A stretch of DNA of 64,000 nucleotides, taken from SXTU01 sp964496695 (GTDB taxonomy: Bacteria > Verrucomicrobiota > Verrucomicrobiia > Limisphaerales > SXTU01). Location: assembly GCA_964496695.1 (NCBI GenBank), contig CAZCBE010000003.1, forward strand, positions 1 through 64,000, given 5' to 3'. Positions 1 through 11,650 of this stretch are shown one piece after another. The position numbers and the translations under genes are program-made. Each line of letters begins with the position of its first letter. Positions within the stretch are counted from its first letter, which is position 1. The notes under the pieces are model-generated. The model was not told the DNA's origin. It searched no databases and saw only the letters and a program-made list of their open reading frames with translations.

Positions 1-718
1 TGGCCGCTGCGGCCCGGAGTGCCGCGCTCCGGGGGCAGTGCGCGGATGCGCCCGAGGCCACCCCTCACCCCAACCCTCTCCCCTCCTCCGAGGAAGGGAG
101 AGGGAGCCAGAGCGTGCCGCGGCCCTCATCAGTGATTCCACCGATAGTCATTGGGCATTGGTGTCGGAGCTGTCTCGACATCGGAATGTCGAGCTACGTA
201 TTTTGCCGAACGAACCCATTTACAGAATCGGCGGCTGGCTCCATCGGCTCGCTCAAAGCCTGGATTACCAAGGCGATGAAGCGGATTCGGGGCGCGGTCA
301 TCGGGCGGAGTGGCGGGAGTGTTTTGCCAAACGAAGCCAATTTGCAGTTCGGAAGGAGGCCAGCGGAGGGCCCGGATGGGGGCGTCGCCGGTTGTCGCTC
401 CGGGGGCTTGCCGAGCGGGTGCTCGGCGCTCCGGGGCGACTCGACATTGGAATGTCGAGCTACGCAATCTGCCAAACGAAGCCATTGGGGAACGGCAGCC
501 GGGGAGGTCGTGTCCGCGCACTGTCCCGGGGCGTGGCTCTGGGCCGCGCTCTGGAGCAGGCGAGGACGCTTGCGGCACGGCCGGCCGGAGGCCGGCGCTA
601 CGGACGGTGGACAATCCGTCGCGTTTGGCGGACACTTTCCCCTGCAAAATCTCAATCCCCGGGCGGCTCGCCGCGTCCAAGCTCGCAAGTCCTAGCCCGG
701 ATTGAAACTGGCGATCTG
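1..718. repeat. Intergenic region made of several short repeat families
   Basis: I see no convincing gene in this stretch; open frames on both strands are repeat-derived. It holds the sequence CACCCC-AACCCTCTCCCC followed by a matching GGGAGAGGG arm at 60-107 (an essentially identical copy lies at 32540-32588). It also holds the palindrome CTCGACATYGGAATGTCGAG at 174-193 and 440-459, and three copies of a TTGCCRAACGAASCCA element near 202-219, 322-340 and 469-486. A GC-rich REP-like element with arms around GCGAGGACGCTTGC and GGCCGGCCGGAGGCCGGC lies at 556-603; relatives occur at 28.3, 42.0 and 43.5 kb. Confidence 0.75.
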
Positions 719-4318
<3,600 letters not shown>

Positions 4319-4406
4319 ACCAAAAGTAATGAGTGATTAGTAATTTGTTCTCCCACTAAGCGACCGCGCCACTAATCACTCCTTACTAATCACTAAACAC
4401 TTTCCC
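4319..4406. repeat. Inverted AT-rich repeat (TTAGTGATTAGT family)
   Basis: Between the two genes lies an AT-rich inverted repeat: AGTAATGAGTGATTAGTAAT on one side and CACTAATCACTCCTTACTAA on the other. The same family, built on units like AGTGATTAG and CTAATCACT, recurs at 20070-20225 and 56699-56805. It may form a hairpin, but no T-run typical of an intrinsic terminator is evident. Confidence 0.6.
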
Positions 4407-5861
4407 ATGAACCCCCACCTCCTGAAACTCGAACACCAGACCCGCCGCACGTTCCTGCGCAGCGCGGGGCAGTTCAGCCTCGGCGCTATCGCGATGGAAA
4501 CGCTCCTTGGTGCGAAGGCCGATGTCGCGGCCACGGACCCGTCCCGTCCGCTCGCGCCACGCTCGCCGCATTTCACGCCGAAGGCCAAGCGGGTGATCTA
4601 CCTGCACATGAGCGGGGCGCCGCCGCATCTGGACATTTTCGACTACAAGCCGGAGCTGGTGAAACGCAGCGGGCAGGACTGCCCCGACCAGTTTTTGAAA
4701 GGCCGGCGCTTCGCGTTCACCAATGGTGTCCCGAAGCTGATGGGCACGCCGCGCAAATACGCGCAGCACGGGCACGGCGGCATCTGGATGTCCGACGCGA
4801 TGACCAATCTGCCCCGGGTGGCGAACGAGGTGACGGTCATCAAGTCCATGTTCACCGATGAGTTCAACCACGCGCCCGCCGAGCTGCTGCTCTACACGGG
4901 CTCCGGTCGCCAGGGCCGGCCCGCGATGGGCACGTGGGTGACTTACGGGCTCGGCACGGAGAACGAAAACCTGCCGGGCTTCGTGGTGCTGATCAGCAGC
5001 GGCGTGCAGCCCAGCGGCGGCCAGAGCTGCTGGGGCAACGGCTTTTTGCCGTCGGTTTATCAGGGTGTGCAATGCCGCTCCAAGGGCGACCCGGTGCTCT
5101 ATGTCTCGAACCCGCCCGGCATGGACCGCGAGATGCGCCGGCGCACGCTCGACACGCTGCGCGATCTGAACGAGTTGCAGGCGCAGGAGCTGGGCAGCCC
5201 GGAGACGGCCACGCGCATCGCGCAGTATGAGCTGGCCTTCCGGATGCAGGCCAGCGTGCCAGAGGTGATGGACATTTCGAAGGAGCCGGCGGCGTTGCTG
5301 GAGTCCTATGGAGCGAAGCCGGGCGATGCGAGCTTCGCCAACAACTGTCTGCTCGCGCGCCGGCTGATCGAGCAGGGCGTGCGCTATGTGCAGCTCTTCG
5401 ACTGGGGCTGGGACTTCCACGGCACGGGCGCGGACACGGGCATCACCGATGGGCTCACGAAGAAGATGGCGCGCACGGACAAGCCGGTCGCCGCGCTTAT
5501 CGAGGACCTGCGGCAGCGCGGGCTGCTGGACGACACGCTCATCGTGTGGGGCGGCGAGTTCGGCCGCACGCCGTTCCGCGAGGGCCGCACCGCCGGCAGC
5601 CAGGTGCTGGGGCGCGATCATTACCCGGATTGCTTCTCGCTCATGCTCGCGGGCGCGGGCATCAAGAAGGGTTTTAGCTATGGCGAGACGGACGAGCTGG
5701 GCTTCGGCATCGCGGAGAACAAGGTCCATGTGCATGACCTGCAGGCCACGATCATGCACCAGCTTGGCTTCAACCATGAGCGGCTCACCTTCCGTTTCCA
5801 AGGCCGCGACTACCGGCTGACAGATGTGCACGGGCACGTTGTGAAGGACATCTTGGCATAG
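4407..5861 (+). CDS. DUF1501 domain protein, Tat-exported
   Basis: The 484-residue protein has a twin-arginine signal near the N-terminus (RRTFLRSAGQFSLGAI) and the DUF1501 signature MSGAPPHLDIFDYKP, with FDWGWDFHG and WGGEFGRTPF further on. DUF1501 proteins belong to the alkaline-phosphatase/sulfatase-like superfamily, and their genes commonly follow PSCyt/DUF1549/DUF1553 genes, as here, with an 88-bp gap. A joint periplasmic role is inferred. The stop codon TAG at 5859-5861 coincides with the first three bases of a 120-bp repeat element. Enzymatic activity is not established from the sequence. Confidence 0.95.
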   Translation: MNPHLLKLEHQTRRTFLRSAGQFSLGAIAMETLLGAKADVAATDPSRPLAPRSPHFTPKAKRVIYLHMSGAPPHLDIFDYKPELVKRSGQDCPDQFLKGRRFAFTNGVPKLMGTPRKYAQHGHGGIWMSDAMTNLPRVANEVTVIKSMFTDEFNHAPAELLLYTGSGRQGRPAMGTWVTYGLGTENENLPGFVVLISSGVQPSGGQSCWGNGFLPSVYQGVQCRSKGDPVLYVSNPPGMDREMRRRTLDTLRDLNELQAQELGSPETATRIAQYELAFRMQASVPEVMDISKEPAALLESYGAKPGDASFANNCLLARRLIEQGVRYVQLFDWGWDFHGTGADTGITDGLTKKMARTDKPVAALIEDLRQRGLLDDTLIVWGGEFGRTPFREGRTAGSQVLGRDHYPDCFSLMLAGAGIKKGFSYGETDELGFGIAENKVHVHDLQATIMHQLGFNHERLTFRFQGRDYRLTDVHGHVVKDILA

Positions 5862-5980
5862 TGGGGCAGGCTTCCAGCCTGTCTCACCGGGCGTCTCGCC
5901 CGCGAAGCTTTTTGAACCGCGAGTCACCGATGAACGAGGGCAAGATGCCCGCCGCGACAGGCTGGAAGCCTGCCCCACTT
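5859..5980. repeat. 120-bp inverted repeat element, copy A
   Basis: The element begins TAGTGGGGCAGGCTTCCAGC and ends GCTGGAAGCCTGCCCCACTT, so its ends are inverted repeats. Inside are shorter arms around GGGCGTCTCGCCCGCGAAG and GGGCAAGATGCCCGC. Its first three bases are the stop codon of the upstream DUF1501 gene. Full copies are at 7474-7595 and, inside a coding sequence, at 22894-23014. Confidence 0.85.
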
Positions 5981-5982
5981 TC

Positions 5983-7476
5983 ATGAACCGCCGCGCGTTT
6001 ATTTGTGCTTCCAGCCAGCTCGCCCTCTGTGCGGGAGCCGTCGCGGCTGAGTCGCGCACGCTGCCGCAGCAGGCCCGCGAGGCGCTGGCGAAGGCGACAC
6101 GTTACCTGCGCTCCATCTCCGCCGAGGGCGGCTACCTGTGGCGCTACTCGCTGGACCTGAAGGAACGGGCCGGGGAGGGCAAGGCCACGGCGACGCAGGT
6201 GTGGATTCAACCGCCCGGCACGCCGAGTGTGGGCCAGGCGTTTCTGCGCGCCTATGCCGCCACGAAGGACACGCAGTTCCTTGACGCCGCGAGGGCCGCG
6301 GGCGATGCGCTGGCGACCGGGCAGTTGGAATCCGGCGGCTGGGATTACCTCATCGAGTTCGATCCCGTGAAGCGTGCGGCCTGGTATCGGCGGGCTGATC
6401 GGGCGAGCGTTCCCGCCGCCGAGGCAGCGAAGCGGAAGAACACGTCCACCTTTGACGACAACAATTCACAGAGCGCCATCCGCTTCCTGCTCGCGCTCGC
6501 CGACACGACCAAGGGCTCGGCTGATCCGCGCGATGACCGGGGGCGCACCGCCCTGGACTATGCACTGAAGAAGATGCTGGAGGCGCAGTATCCGAACGGC
6601 GCGTGGCCGCAGCGCTACGACGGCCAGCCGCGCAACGCCGCCGACTACCCCGTGCTCAAGGCGAGCATTCCAGCGACCTACCCGCGCACCTACGGGAAAG
6701 AAAACTATTTCCGCCACTATACGCTCAACGACAACACGCAGCGCGACTGCATCCTGACGATGCTGGATGCGTGGCATCGCACGGGCCGGCGCGAGTTCCT
6801 CGACGCCGTGAAGCGCGGCGCGGAGTTCCTGCTGCTGGCCCAGTTGCCCGAGCCGCAGCCGACGTGGGCGCAGCAATACAACGCGCGCATGGAGCCGGCC
6901 TGGGCGCGGGCCTTCGAGCCGCCCGCCGCCTGCACCAGTGAGAGCGTCGCCGTGCTGCGCCTGCTGACCGACCTTTATGTCGAACTGGGCGACGAACGGT
7001 ATCTGGAGCCGCTGCCGCGCGCCTTCGCCTGGTTCAAACGTTCGGAGATGTCGCCGGGCGTCTGGGCGCGCTATTACGAGCTGCACACGAACAAGCCCAT
7101 CTTCGGCGACCGCGACGGGAAGATTTTCTACCGGATCGAAGACCTGAGCGAGGAGCGGCAGAAGGGCTACAGTTGGAAGGGTGCCTATGGCGTGCCGGCG
7201 GCGCTCGCGCATCTCGAGGAGGTCAAGCAACGTGGACGCGAGGCCATGCTGGCGCGGCAGCAGCCCAAGCCGCCGACCGCGGAGCAGAAGGCGTCGCGGG
7301 CAAAGGCATTGGAAGAACGCGTGCGGGTGGTCATCGCGGCACTCGACGAGCAAGGACGCTGGGTGACTCGGGGGGACTTGAAGAAGCGGGACTTCGACTT
7401 CCATGACCGGATCGAGACCAGCGTGTTCATCCGAAACGTCGAACTGCTCAGTGATTACCTGGAGGCGGCGCAGTAG
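5983..7476 (+). CDS. Pectate lyase, PL10-like (Pec_lyase family)
   Basis: The protein (497 residues) starts with MNRRAFICASSQLALCAGA, a Tat-like export signal. Motifs typical of polysaccharide lyase family 10 are present: WDYLIEF, TFDDNNSQSAIRFL, YPNGAWPQRYDG, YTLNDN, and an alpha/alpha-toroid-like helical pattern throughout. The family cleaves polygalacturonate by beta-elimination. About 60 extra C-terminal residues are charged and of unknown role. It follows the DUF1501 gene on the same strand but is separated from it by a 120-bp repeat element, so co-transcription is uncertain. Its stop codon also coincides with the start of a second copy of that element. Substrate is inferred from the family only. 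Confidence 0.85.
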   Translation: MNRRAFICASSQLALCAGAVAAESRTLPQQAREALAKATRYLRSISAEGGYLWRYSLDLKERAGEGKATATQVWIQPPGTPSVGQAFLRAYAATKDTQFLDAARAAGDALATGQLESGGWDYLIEFDPVKRAAWYRRADRASVPAAEAAKRKNTSTFDDNNSQSAIRFLLALADTTKGSADPRDDRGRTALDYALKKMLEAQYPNGAWPQRYDGQPRNAADYPVLKASIPATYPRTYGKENYFRHYTLNDNTQRDCILTMLDAWHRTGRREFLDAVKRGAEFLLLAQLPEPQPTWAQQYNARMEPAWARAFEPPAACTSESVAVLRLLTDLYVELGDERYLEPLPRAFAWFKRSEMSPGVWARYYELHTNKPIFGDRDGKIFYRIEDLSEERQKGYSWKGAYGVPAALAHLEEVKQRGREAMLARQQPKPPTAEQKASRAKALEERVRVVIAALDEQGRWVTRGDLKKRDFDFHDRIETSVFIRNVELLSDYLEAAQ

Positions 7477-7595
7477 TGGGGCAGGCTTCCAGCCTGCCTC
7501 TCCGGGCGTCTCGCCCGCGAAACTTGATGAACTGCGAGTGAGAGACGAACGCGGGCGAGACGCCCGCTGCGGCGGGCTGGAAGCCTGCCCCACTT
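7474..7595. repeat. 120-bp inverted repeat element, copy B
   Basis: A close relative of the element at 5859-5980, with the same TAGTGGGGCAGGCTTCCAGC start and CCTGCCCCACTT end. The initial TAG is the stop codon of the pectate lyase gene. The middle differs between copies while the palindromic ends are conserved. Confidence 0.85.
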
Positions 7596-7672
7596 TGGCG
7601 GCAAGCCTAGACTTGTGCCCCGGCGCGGGCTTCCCTACTTTCCTGCCCGCGCAACGTAACAACGACACGACT

Positions 7673-8308
7673 ATGGCACTCCGACTTGGCGACATCGCAC
7701 CGAACTTTCAGGCCGACACCACCGAAGGCCAGATTGACTTTCACCAATGGCTGGGCACCGGCTGGGGCATTCTCTTCTCCCATCCCGCTGACTACACTCC
7801 CGTCTGCACCACGGAACTGGGCGCGGTCGCGAAGCTCAAGGACGAGTTCGCCAAGCGCAACGTGAAGTGCATCGCCATCTCCGTGGACGCGGTGGATTCG
7901 CACCATGGCTGGGTGCGCGACATCAACGAGACGCAGGCCACGACGATGAATTTCCCCATCATCGCCGACCCGGCCAAGACCGTCGCCGCGCTCTATGACA
8001 TGATCCACCCGAACGTGGACGACAAGGCGACCGTGCGCTCGGTCTTCGTGATCGGGCCCGACAAGAAGGTGAAGCTCACGCTGACCTATCCGATGTCCTG
8101 CGGGCGGAACTTCCTCGAAATCCTGCGCGTGGTGGACTCACTCCAGCTCACCTCGAAGTTCAAGGTGGCCACCCCCGCCGACTGGCAGGACGGGCAGGAA
8201 TGCATCGTGACGCTCGCGGTGAAGGACGAGGAAATCCCGGCGATGTTCCCGAAGGGGGCACGCAAGGTGAAGCCGTATCTCCGGTATACCCCGCAGCCGA
8301 ACAAGTAG
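7673..8308 (+). CDS. 1-Cys peroxiredoxin (Prx6/AhpC-TSA family)
   Basis: The 211-residue product starts MALRLGDIAPNF, the usual N-terminus of the Prx6-type family, which fixes the start at 7673 although the frame is open much further upstream. The peroxidatic cysteine is Cys45 in HPADYTPVCTTELG. The long C-terminal dimerisation domain (SLQLTSKFKVATPADW and following) is the Prx6 form. It reduces hydrogen peroxide and organic peroxides in the cytoplasm. It stands alone, convergent with the proteasome cluster. Confidence 0.96.
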   Translation: MALRLGDIAPNFQADTTEGQIDFHQWLGTGWGILFSHPADYTPVCTTELGAVAKLKDEFAKRNVKCIAISVDAVDSHHGWVRDINETQATTMNFPIIADPAKTVAALYDMIHPNVDDKATVRSVFVIGPDKKVKLTLTYPMSCGRNFLEILRVVDSLQLTSKFKVATPADWQDGQECIVTLAVKDEEIPAMFPKGARKVKPYLRYTPQPNK

Positions 8309-8315
8309 GGCCGCT

Positions 8316-8462
8316 CGGTAGGGTGAGACTCTGTCGAACCCTATTTGTCGGCGTAGGAGGCGCGAGCGGAGCGAGCATCTCGGCTGCCTCATCCACGCGG
8401 GAATCTCGCTGCGCTCGCCTCGCTCCGCTCGAAATGGGGTTCGACAGAGTCTCACCCTACCG
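8316..8462. repeat. Long perfect inverted repeat between convergent genes
   Basis: Two 26-bp arms, at 8316-8341 and 8437-8462, are perfect reverse complements. They contain GGTAGGGTGAGACTCTGTCG. The 95-bp interior carries a second dyad around CGAGCGGAGCGAG and CTCGCCTCGCTCCGCTCG. The element fills the gap between the peroxiredoxin gene and prcB, which converge. It may be a mobile REP/MITE-like unit and could also act as a bidirectional terminator. Confidence 0.8.
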
Positions 8463-8482
8463 GTCACTTGTGACTCGGGCGA

Positions 8483-9259
8483 TTACTTCAGCCACTCTGC
8501 CTGCTGGGCATCCGAAATCGTTTCCACGCCGGAGGCCCGCAGCACCTTGAGCGTGGCGAAGGCGAGGACGTCGGGATGCACGCCGCCGGTGGCGGAGTCA
8601 AACTCCGAGGCCGTCATCAGCAACCGGAGGGCAAATTGCACGGCCTGGGGCAAGGTCATTTGGGAAGGTCGCGGCATGCCGTAGCGTTCCTGGTAGCTGA
8701 GCACGCTGCGAATGGTCTGCGAGCCGGAGCCACTGGCAGCGTAGCCGACGGCTTGGAACTGCGCGCCGAGGGGGTCGTAGAAGTAGATCTGCGGCTGGTG
8801 CGGCTGCACGGTGGTGTCCACGCCGGCAAAGAGCGGCACTACCACGCCGATGCCCTGCATGGTCATCGGGAGATTGTCACGGAGCAGGCGGGCGAGCGCA
8901 CGAACCTTCGCCGGGAGGCTCAACGCCTGGAGCTGGCTGCGGCGGTAATACTCAAAGGACGTTTGCAGCACGCGCGCCATCTCGAAGGCGGTGGCCGGCA
9001 CGCCGGCGATAGCGAGCAATGAATGGGCGTCCAGTTCCAGGACCTTGTCCACCCGGTCGGTGACGATGATGTTGCCCGCCGTGGCCCGGCGGTCACCCGC
9101 CATCAGCACGCCGTCCGCGAAATGAATGGCGAAGACGGTGGTGGCCTGGGTCTGCACGGGGGCAGACGAGGAGCCCTCGGCGCGGAGCGGCGAGAGGTTG
9201 TGCGTGGCGAGGAGCGAGACGAAGTCGCCGGCGATGCTTGACGGGGAGATGGGGCTCAT
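8483..9259 (-). CDS. prcB: Proteasome beta subunit PrcB
   Basis: The 258-residue protein is a 20S proteasome beta subunit. A 39-residue propeptide precedes Thr40 (QATTVFAIHF), which would be the catalytic N-terminal threonine after autocleavage. The spacing is exact: Asp56 in AGDRRAT is Asp17 and Lys72 in TDRVDKVLEL is Lys33 of the mature numbering. SGSGSQ and a central GVVVPLFAG strand also fit actinobacterial PrcB. It lies last in the minus-strand order dop, aspartyl protease, UBact, prcB, about 113 bp after the UBact stop. No prcA is seen in the window. It would form the degradation chamber for UBact-tagged proteins. Confidence 0.95.
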   Translation of the reverse strand: MSPISPSSIAGDFVSLLATHNLSPLRAEGSSSAPVQTQATTVFAIHFADGVLMAGDRRATAGNIIVTDRVDKVLELDAHSLLAIAGVPATAFEMARVLQTSFEYYRRSQLQALSLPAKVRALARLLRDNLPMTMQGIGVVVPLFAGVDTTVQPHQPQIYFYDPLGAQFQAVGYAASGSGSQTIRSVLSYQERYGMPRPSQMTLPQAVQFALRLLMTASEFDSATGGVHPDVLAFATLKVLRASGVETISDAQQAEWLK

Positions 9260-9261
9260 TG

Positions 9262-9372
9262 CTTTGGGGCGCGGGCTTCAGTCCGCTTCGGTGTGAATTT
9301 GGGAATTGGGTGCGCAATGACAGTCGAAATCGGCAGGCTGAATCACGGTGAAGCGGCCTGAAGGCCGCGCGC
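9262..9372. repeat. Inverted repeat between prcB and the UBact gene
   Basis: The gap carries imperfect arms GCGCGGGCTTCAGTCCGCTTC and GAAGCGGCCTGAAGGCCGCGC. It is a REP-like palindrome and could form a stem in the transcript between the modifier gene and prcB, possibly tuning expression. Confidence 0.55.
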
Positions 9373-9546
9373 CTATTCGCCGGTTCGCTGCCGATACCGC
9401 TTGGCCTGATCCGGGTCCACCTTCTTCATGCGCTTGAGGAGGTCCTCGACGTTGGGCTTGTCCACCTTGGGCGCGCTGGGGCCGTCGCCCCCGCCGCCGC
9501 TGGGGCTGGGTGTCACCGGACGGGTTTTTTGGGCTTGGTCGGGCAT
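9373..9546 (-). CDS. ubact: UBact, bacterial ubiquitin-like (Pup-like) modifier protein
   Basis: A 57-residue frame, translated by hand, runs from ATG (9546) to TAG (9373). It begins MPDQAQKTRPVTPSPSGGGG, a disordered-looking N-terminus rich in Gly, Pro and Ser. A charged helical stretch VEDLLKRMKKVDPDQAKRY follows, and the C-terminus is RQRTGE. A C-terminal Gly-Glu (or Gly-Gln) after a helical region is the hallmark of Pup and of the UBact family described from Verrucomicrobiota, Nitrospirota and related phyla. Since it ends in Glu rather than Gln, it should not need deamidation before ligation. The gene lies 20 bp after the aspartyl protease gene and upstream of prcB, downstream of dop, which supports the call strongly. 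No clear Shine-Dalgarno sequence precedes it. Confidence 0.93.
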   Translation of the reverse strand: MPDQAQKTRPVTPSPSGGGGDGPSAPKVDKPNVEDLLKRMKKVDPDQAKRYRQRTGE

Positions 9547-9566
9547 AGAGGGGGGCGGGTTGCGGT

Positions 9567-10004
9567 TTAGAAATCGTCGAACATCACACCGTTCTTGTGA
9601 TCAGGGTTGGGGATGAGCTTGCGGTTCTTCAAGTCCACCACCCAGTCCAAGTCCCGGAGTGGAATCTGTCCGATGGTGTTAGGTCTTGCTTCAGGCACTT
9701 CCACTACATCGAAACGTCCTTTGCGCCCTTGCATCTCCAGTTCGGCAAGCGAAAAGATGCGGCGCTTCTCGAAGCGGTTCGACATGGTCTGCGATTTGCC
9801 TTCGCCGATTTGACGGAGTCCCAAAGCCTTGATGACCGAGGGGCGCAGGTAAAACTTCGTCGCACCGGTGTCCACCAATGCCTCGGCCTGAAGCTCGCGC
9901 GGCGTCGCCTTGCGCTTGCCCAAAGCGACCATCTCAATGTCGCCCCAATTACGCAGTGTGACCTGAACCGTGACCTTGCCCATATCTACTGCTGTTTGTG
10001 CCAT
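9567..10004 (-). CDS. Retropepsin-like aspartyl protease (clan AA)
   Basis: A small protein of 145 residues carries the catalytic signature EALVDTGATKFYL (Asp45-Thr-Gly-Ala), then LGL and later IGQIPL, the layout of single-domain clan AA aspartic proteases related to retropepsin. Such enzymes work as homodimers because each chain gives one catalytic aspartate. I chose the ATG at 10004 because AAAGG sits 8 nt upstream; it overlaps the dop end by 19 bp. A second ATG at 9983 starts just after the dop stop. Its place between dop and UBact suggests a role in the tagging/proteasome pathway, but its substrate is unknown. It has no signal peptide, so it should be cytoplasmic. Confidence 0.87.
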   Translation of the reverse strand: MAQTAVDMGKVTVQVTLRNWGDIEMVALGKRKATPRELQAEALVDTGATKFYLRPSVIKALGLRQIGEGKSQTMSNRFEKRRIFSLAELEMQGRKGRFDVVEVPEARPNTIGQIPLRDLDWVVDLKNRKLIPNPDHKNGVMFDDF

Positions 10005-11518
10005 GTCAGGAGCCTTTCGCGCAACTCTTGCGGCGTCGCCGCCGCTTCGATTGCCTGACGATAGCCCAAGATGCGCTCCGGCGCGAACATCTCCAGCAAC
10101 GACACTTTCAACTCGCCCTCGCCACAGGCGAGCGTGACGTGGTCCCACTGCGCGGAGAGCACGGCCGCGCTGAACTTCTGGATGAGCAGGCCGCGGATGA
10201 GCGCCCGGGTGGTTTCCGGTGGGTCGAACATCGCCCGCTGGACGGCGGCTTCGGGCGGCACCCCACGCATCGCTCCGGACTGTTCCAGGCCGAAGTAAAG
10301 TCCTTCGTCGAAGTCCAGGCGGTGATATTCGAGGTCGAGGCTTTGCAGCCAAGGATCATTGTCCGCGATGCTCTGCGCGGTCTGAAACTCGCGGATGAGC
10401 GCGAGCTTGGCGGCCCAGTCCAGCCGGTCGCGGCAGAGCAGGGGATCGGTTTCGAGATCGTTTAGCACGGCCTCCCAGTCGGCCACCAGCGCAGCTTGCT
10501 CGGGGGCGGAGAGGTCACAGAGCTGCTTGACCGCTGCGAGGTAGTCCCGCTGCACCGCGAGCGCAGTCGAGTGCTGGCGGCTGGTGAGCTTCACCTCCCA
10601 TTTGTAGCGCGGGTCGCGCGAGATGGCGGGAAGCGAGGCGAGCGGATCGGCGAGTTGCGGCCAGGCACGCTTCGGGTCGCGGAGGATGGCTTCGAGGATC
10701 AGTGCCGTCGTGCCTGCTTTCAGCCGCGTGGCGAAGGGCGAGAGATTGGCGTCGCCGATGATGACATGGAAGCGCCGCCATTGGCGCGGGTCGGCGTGGG
10801 GCTCGTCGCGGGTGTTGATGAGCGGACGCTTCTGCATGGTGTCCACGCTCTGCAGCTCGCTGAAGAAGTCGCTGCGCTGGGCGATTTGAAAGTGGGGTGA
10901 GACGAACTTGTCCTCCGCCTCAATGGCGAATTTGCCCGCGCCGGTGAAGATCTGCCGCGTGACGAGAAACGCCTGCGCCCCCGCCGCCAGACGCTCCCAT
11001 GGCAGCGCGCGGGGCAGCAGGTAATTCTCGTGGCAGCCGTAGCTGTGGCCGCGGAAGTCGGTGTTGTTTTTGTAGAGCCGCACCGTCGCGCCGCGCGCCT
11101 TCGAGAGCCGCTGCGCGCAGGCCATCACCACGCGTTCGCCCGCGCGGTCGTGCGCGACCAGTTCGGCCAGCGTGGAGCATTCGGGCGTGCAGTATTCGGG
11201 GTGGGCGTGGTCGTTGTAGAAGCGCGCGCCGTTGCCGAGCGCGAGGTCGCTCTTGATCTCGGCAAAGCTCAGCTCGCGATGCGTGTCCTGCTCGAAGTAG
11301 TCCGCCTCGTCAAAGTCCTGCCGCAGTTCCGGCACGTCCCAGCCGCGGTCGTCGTGGTGCGGGTTCTCGGCCTCGTAATCCCAGCGCATCCGCACACCGG
11401 GCTCCATCGCACTGCGCACGAGCGCGATGGACTCGGCTACGACGTCGAGATCCTCCACGCCATCCCGCGCGATGCCGTATTCGGTCTCGATGCCGAAGAG
11501 GATGGTGGCGGGGTTCAT
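9986..11518 (-). CDS. dop: Depupylase/deamidase Dop (Pup/UBact pathway, PafA/Dop family)
   Basis: The 510-residue protein belongs to the PafA/Dop carboxylate-amine ligase-like family: FGIETEYGI at the N-terminus, NGARFYNDHAHPEY, YKNNTDFRGHSYGCHENYL and NTRDEPHAD are all family motifs. I favour Dop over the ligase PafA because of the RMRWDYEAENPHHDDRGWDV segment and following insert (the Dop loop region) and the DHAHPEY form of the ATP/Mg site. Dop removes Pup/UBact from tagged proteins and deamidates modifiers ending in Gln. It is first in the minus-strand cluster. The ligase gene pafA is not in the window. Confidence 0.92.
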   Translation of the reverse strand: MNPATILFGIETEYGIARDGVEDLDVVAESIALVRSAMEPGVRMRWDYEAENPHHDDRGWDVPELRQDFDEADYFEQDTHRELSFAEIKSDLALGNGARFYNDHAHPEYCTPECSTLAELVAHDRAGERVVMACAQRLSKARGATVRLYKNNTDFRGHSYGCHENYLLPRALPWERLAAGAQAFLVTRQIFTGAGKFAIEAEDKFVSPHFQIAQRSDFFSELQSVDTMQKRPLINTRDEPHADPRQWRRFHVIIGDANLSPFATRLKAGTTALILEAILRDPKRAWPQLADPLASLPAISRDPRYKWEVKLTSRQHSTALAVQRDYLAAVKQLCDLSAPEQAALVADWEAVLNDLETDPLLCRDRLDWAAKLALIREFQTAQSIADNDPWLQSLDLEYHRLDFDEGLYFGLEQSGAMRGVPPEAAVQRAMFDPPETTRALIRGLLIQKFSAAVLSAQWDHVTLACGEGELKVSLLEMFAPERILGYRQAIEAAATPQELRERLLTWHKQQ

Positions 11519-11650
11519 GGCGGCTTGTCGTGCTGACTTTCGATAGCACCGGGTTCATCGGAAGAAAAGGCCCATCCCCGAGTTTCCGACTGCCATGGGT
11601 TTGCGGGACTTGCGTGGATGCAGGGCACTTGTTACTCACGAGACAGGCTT
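11519..11650. promoter_or_regulatory. Divergent intergenic region between dop and the duplicated-domain gene
   Basis: This 132-bp gap separates two diverging genes, so it should hold promoters for both the proteasome-tagging cluster (leftward) and the DyP peroxidase pair (rightward). I could not identify a convincing -10/-35 pair or an operator. Confidence 0.4.

Noticed and set aside
4386..6059. A 557-codon open frame on the minus strand opposite the DUF1501 gene
   Set aside because: It is antisense to a strongly supported gene, rich in Arg, Ala and Leu with no domain, and arises from high third-position GC.
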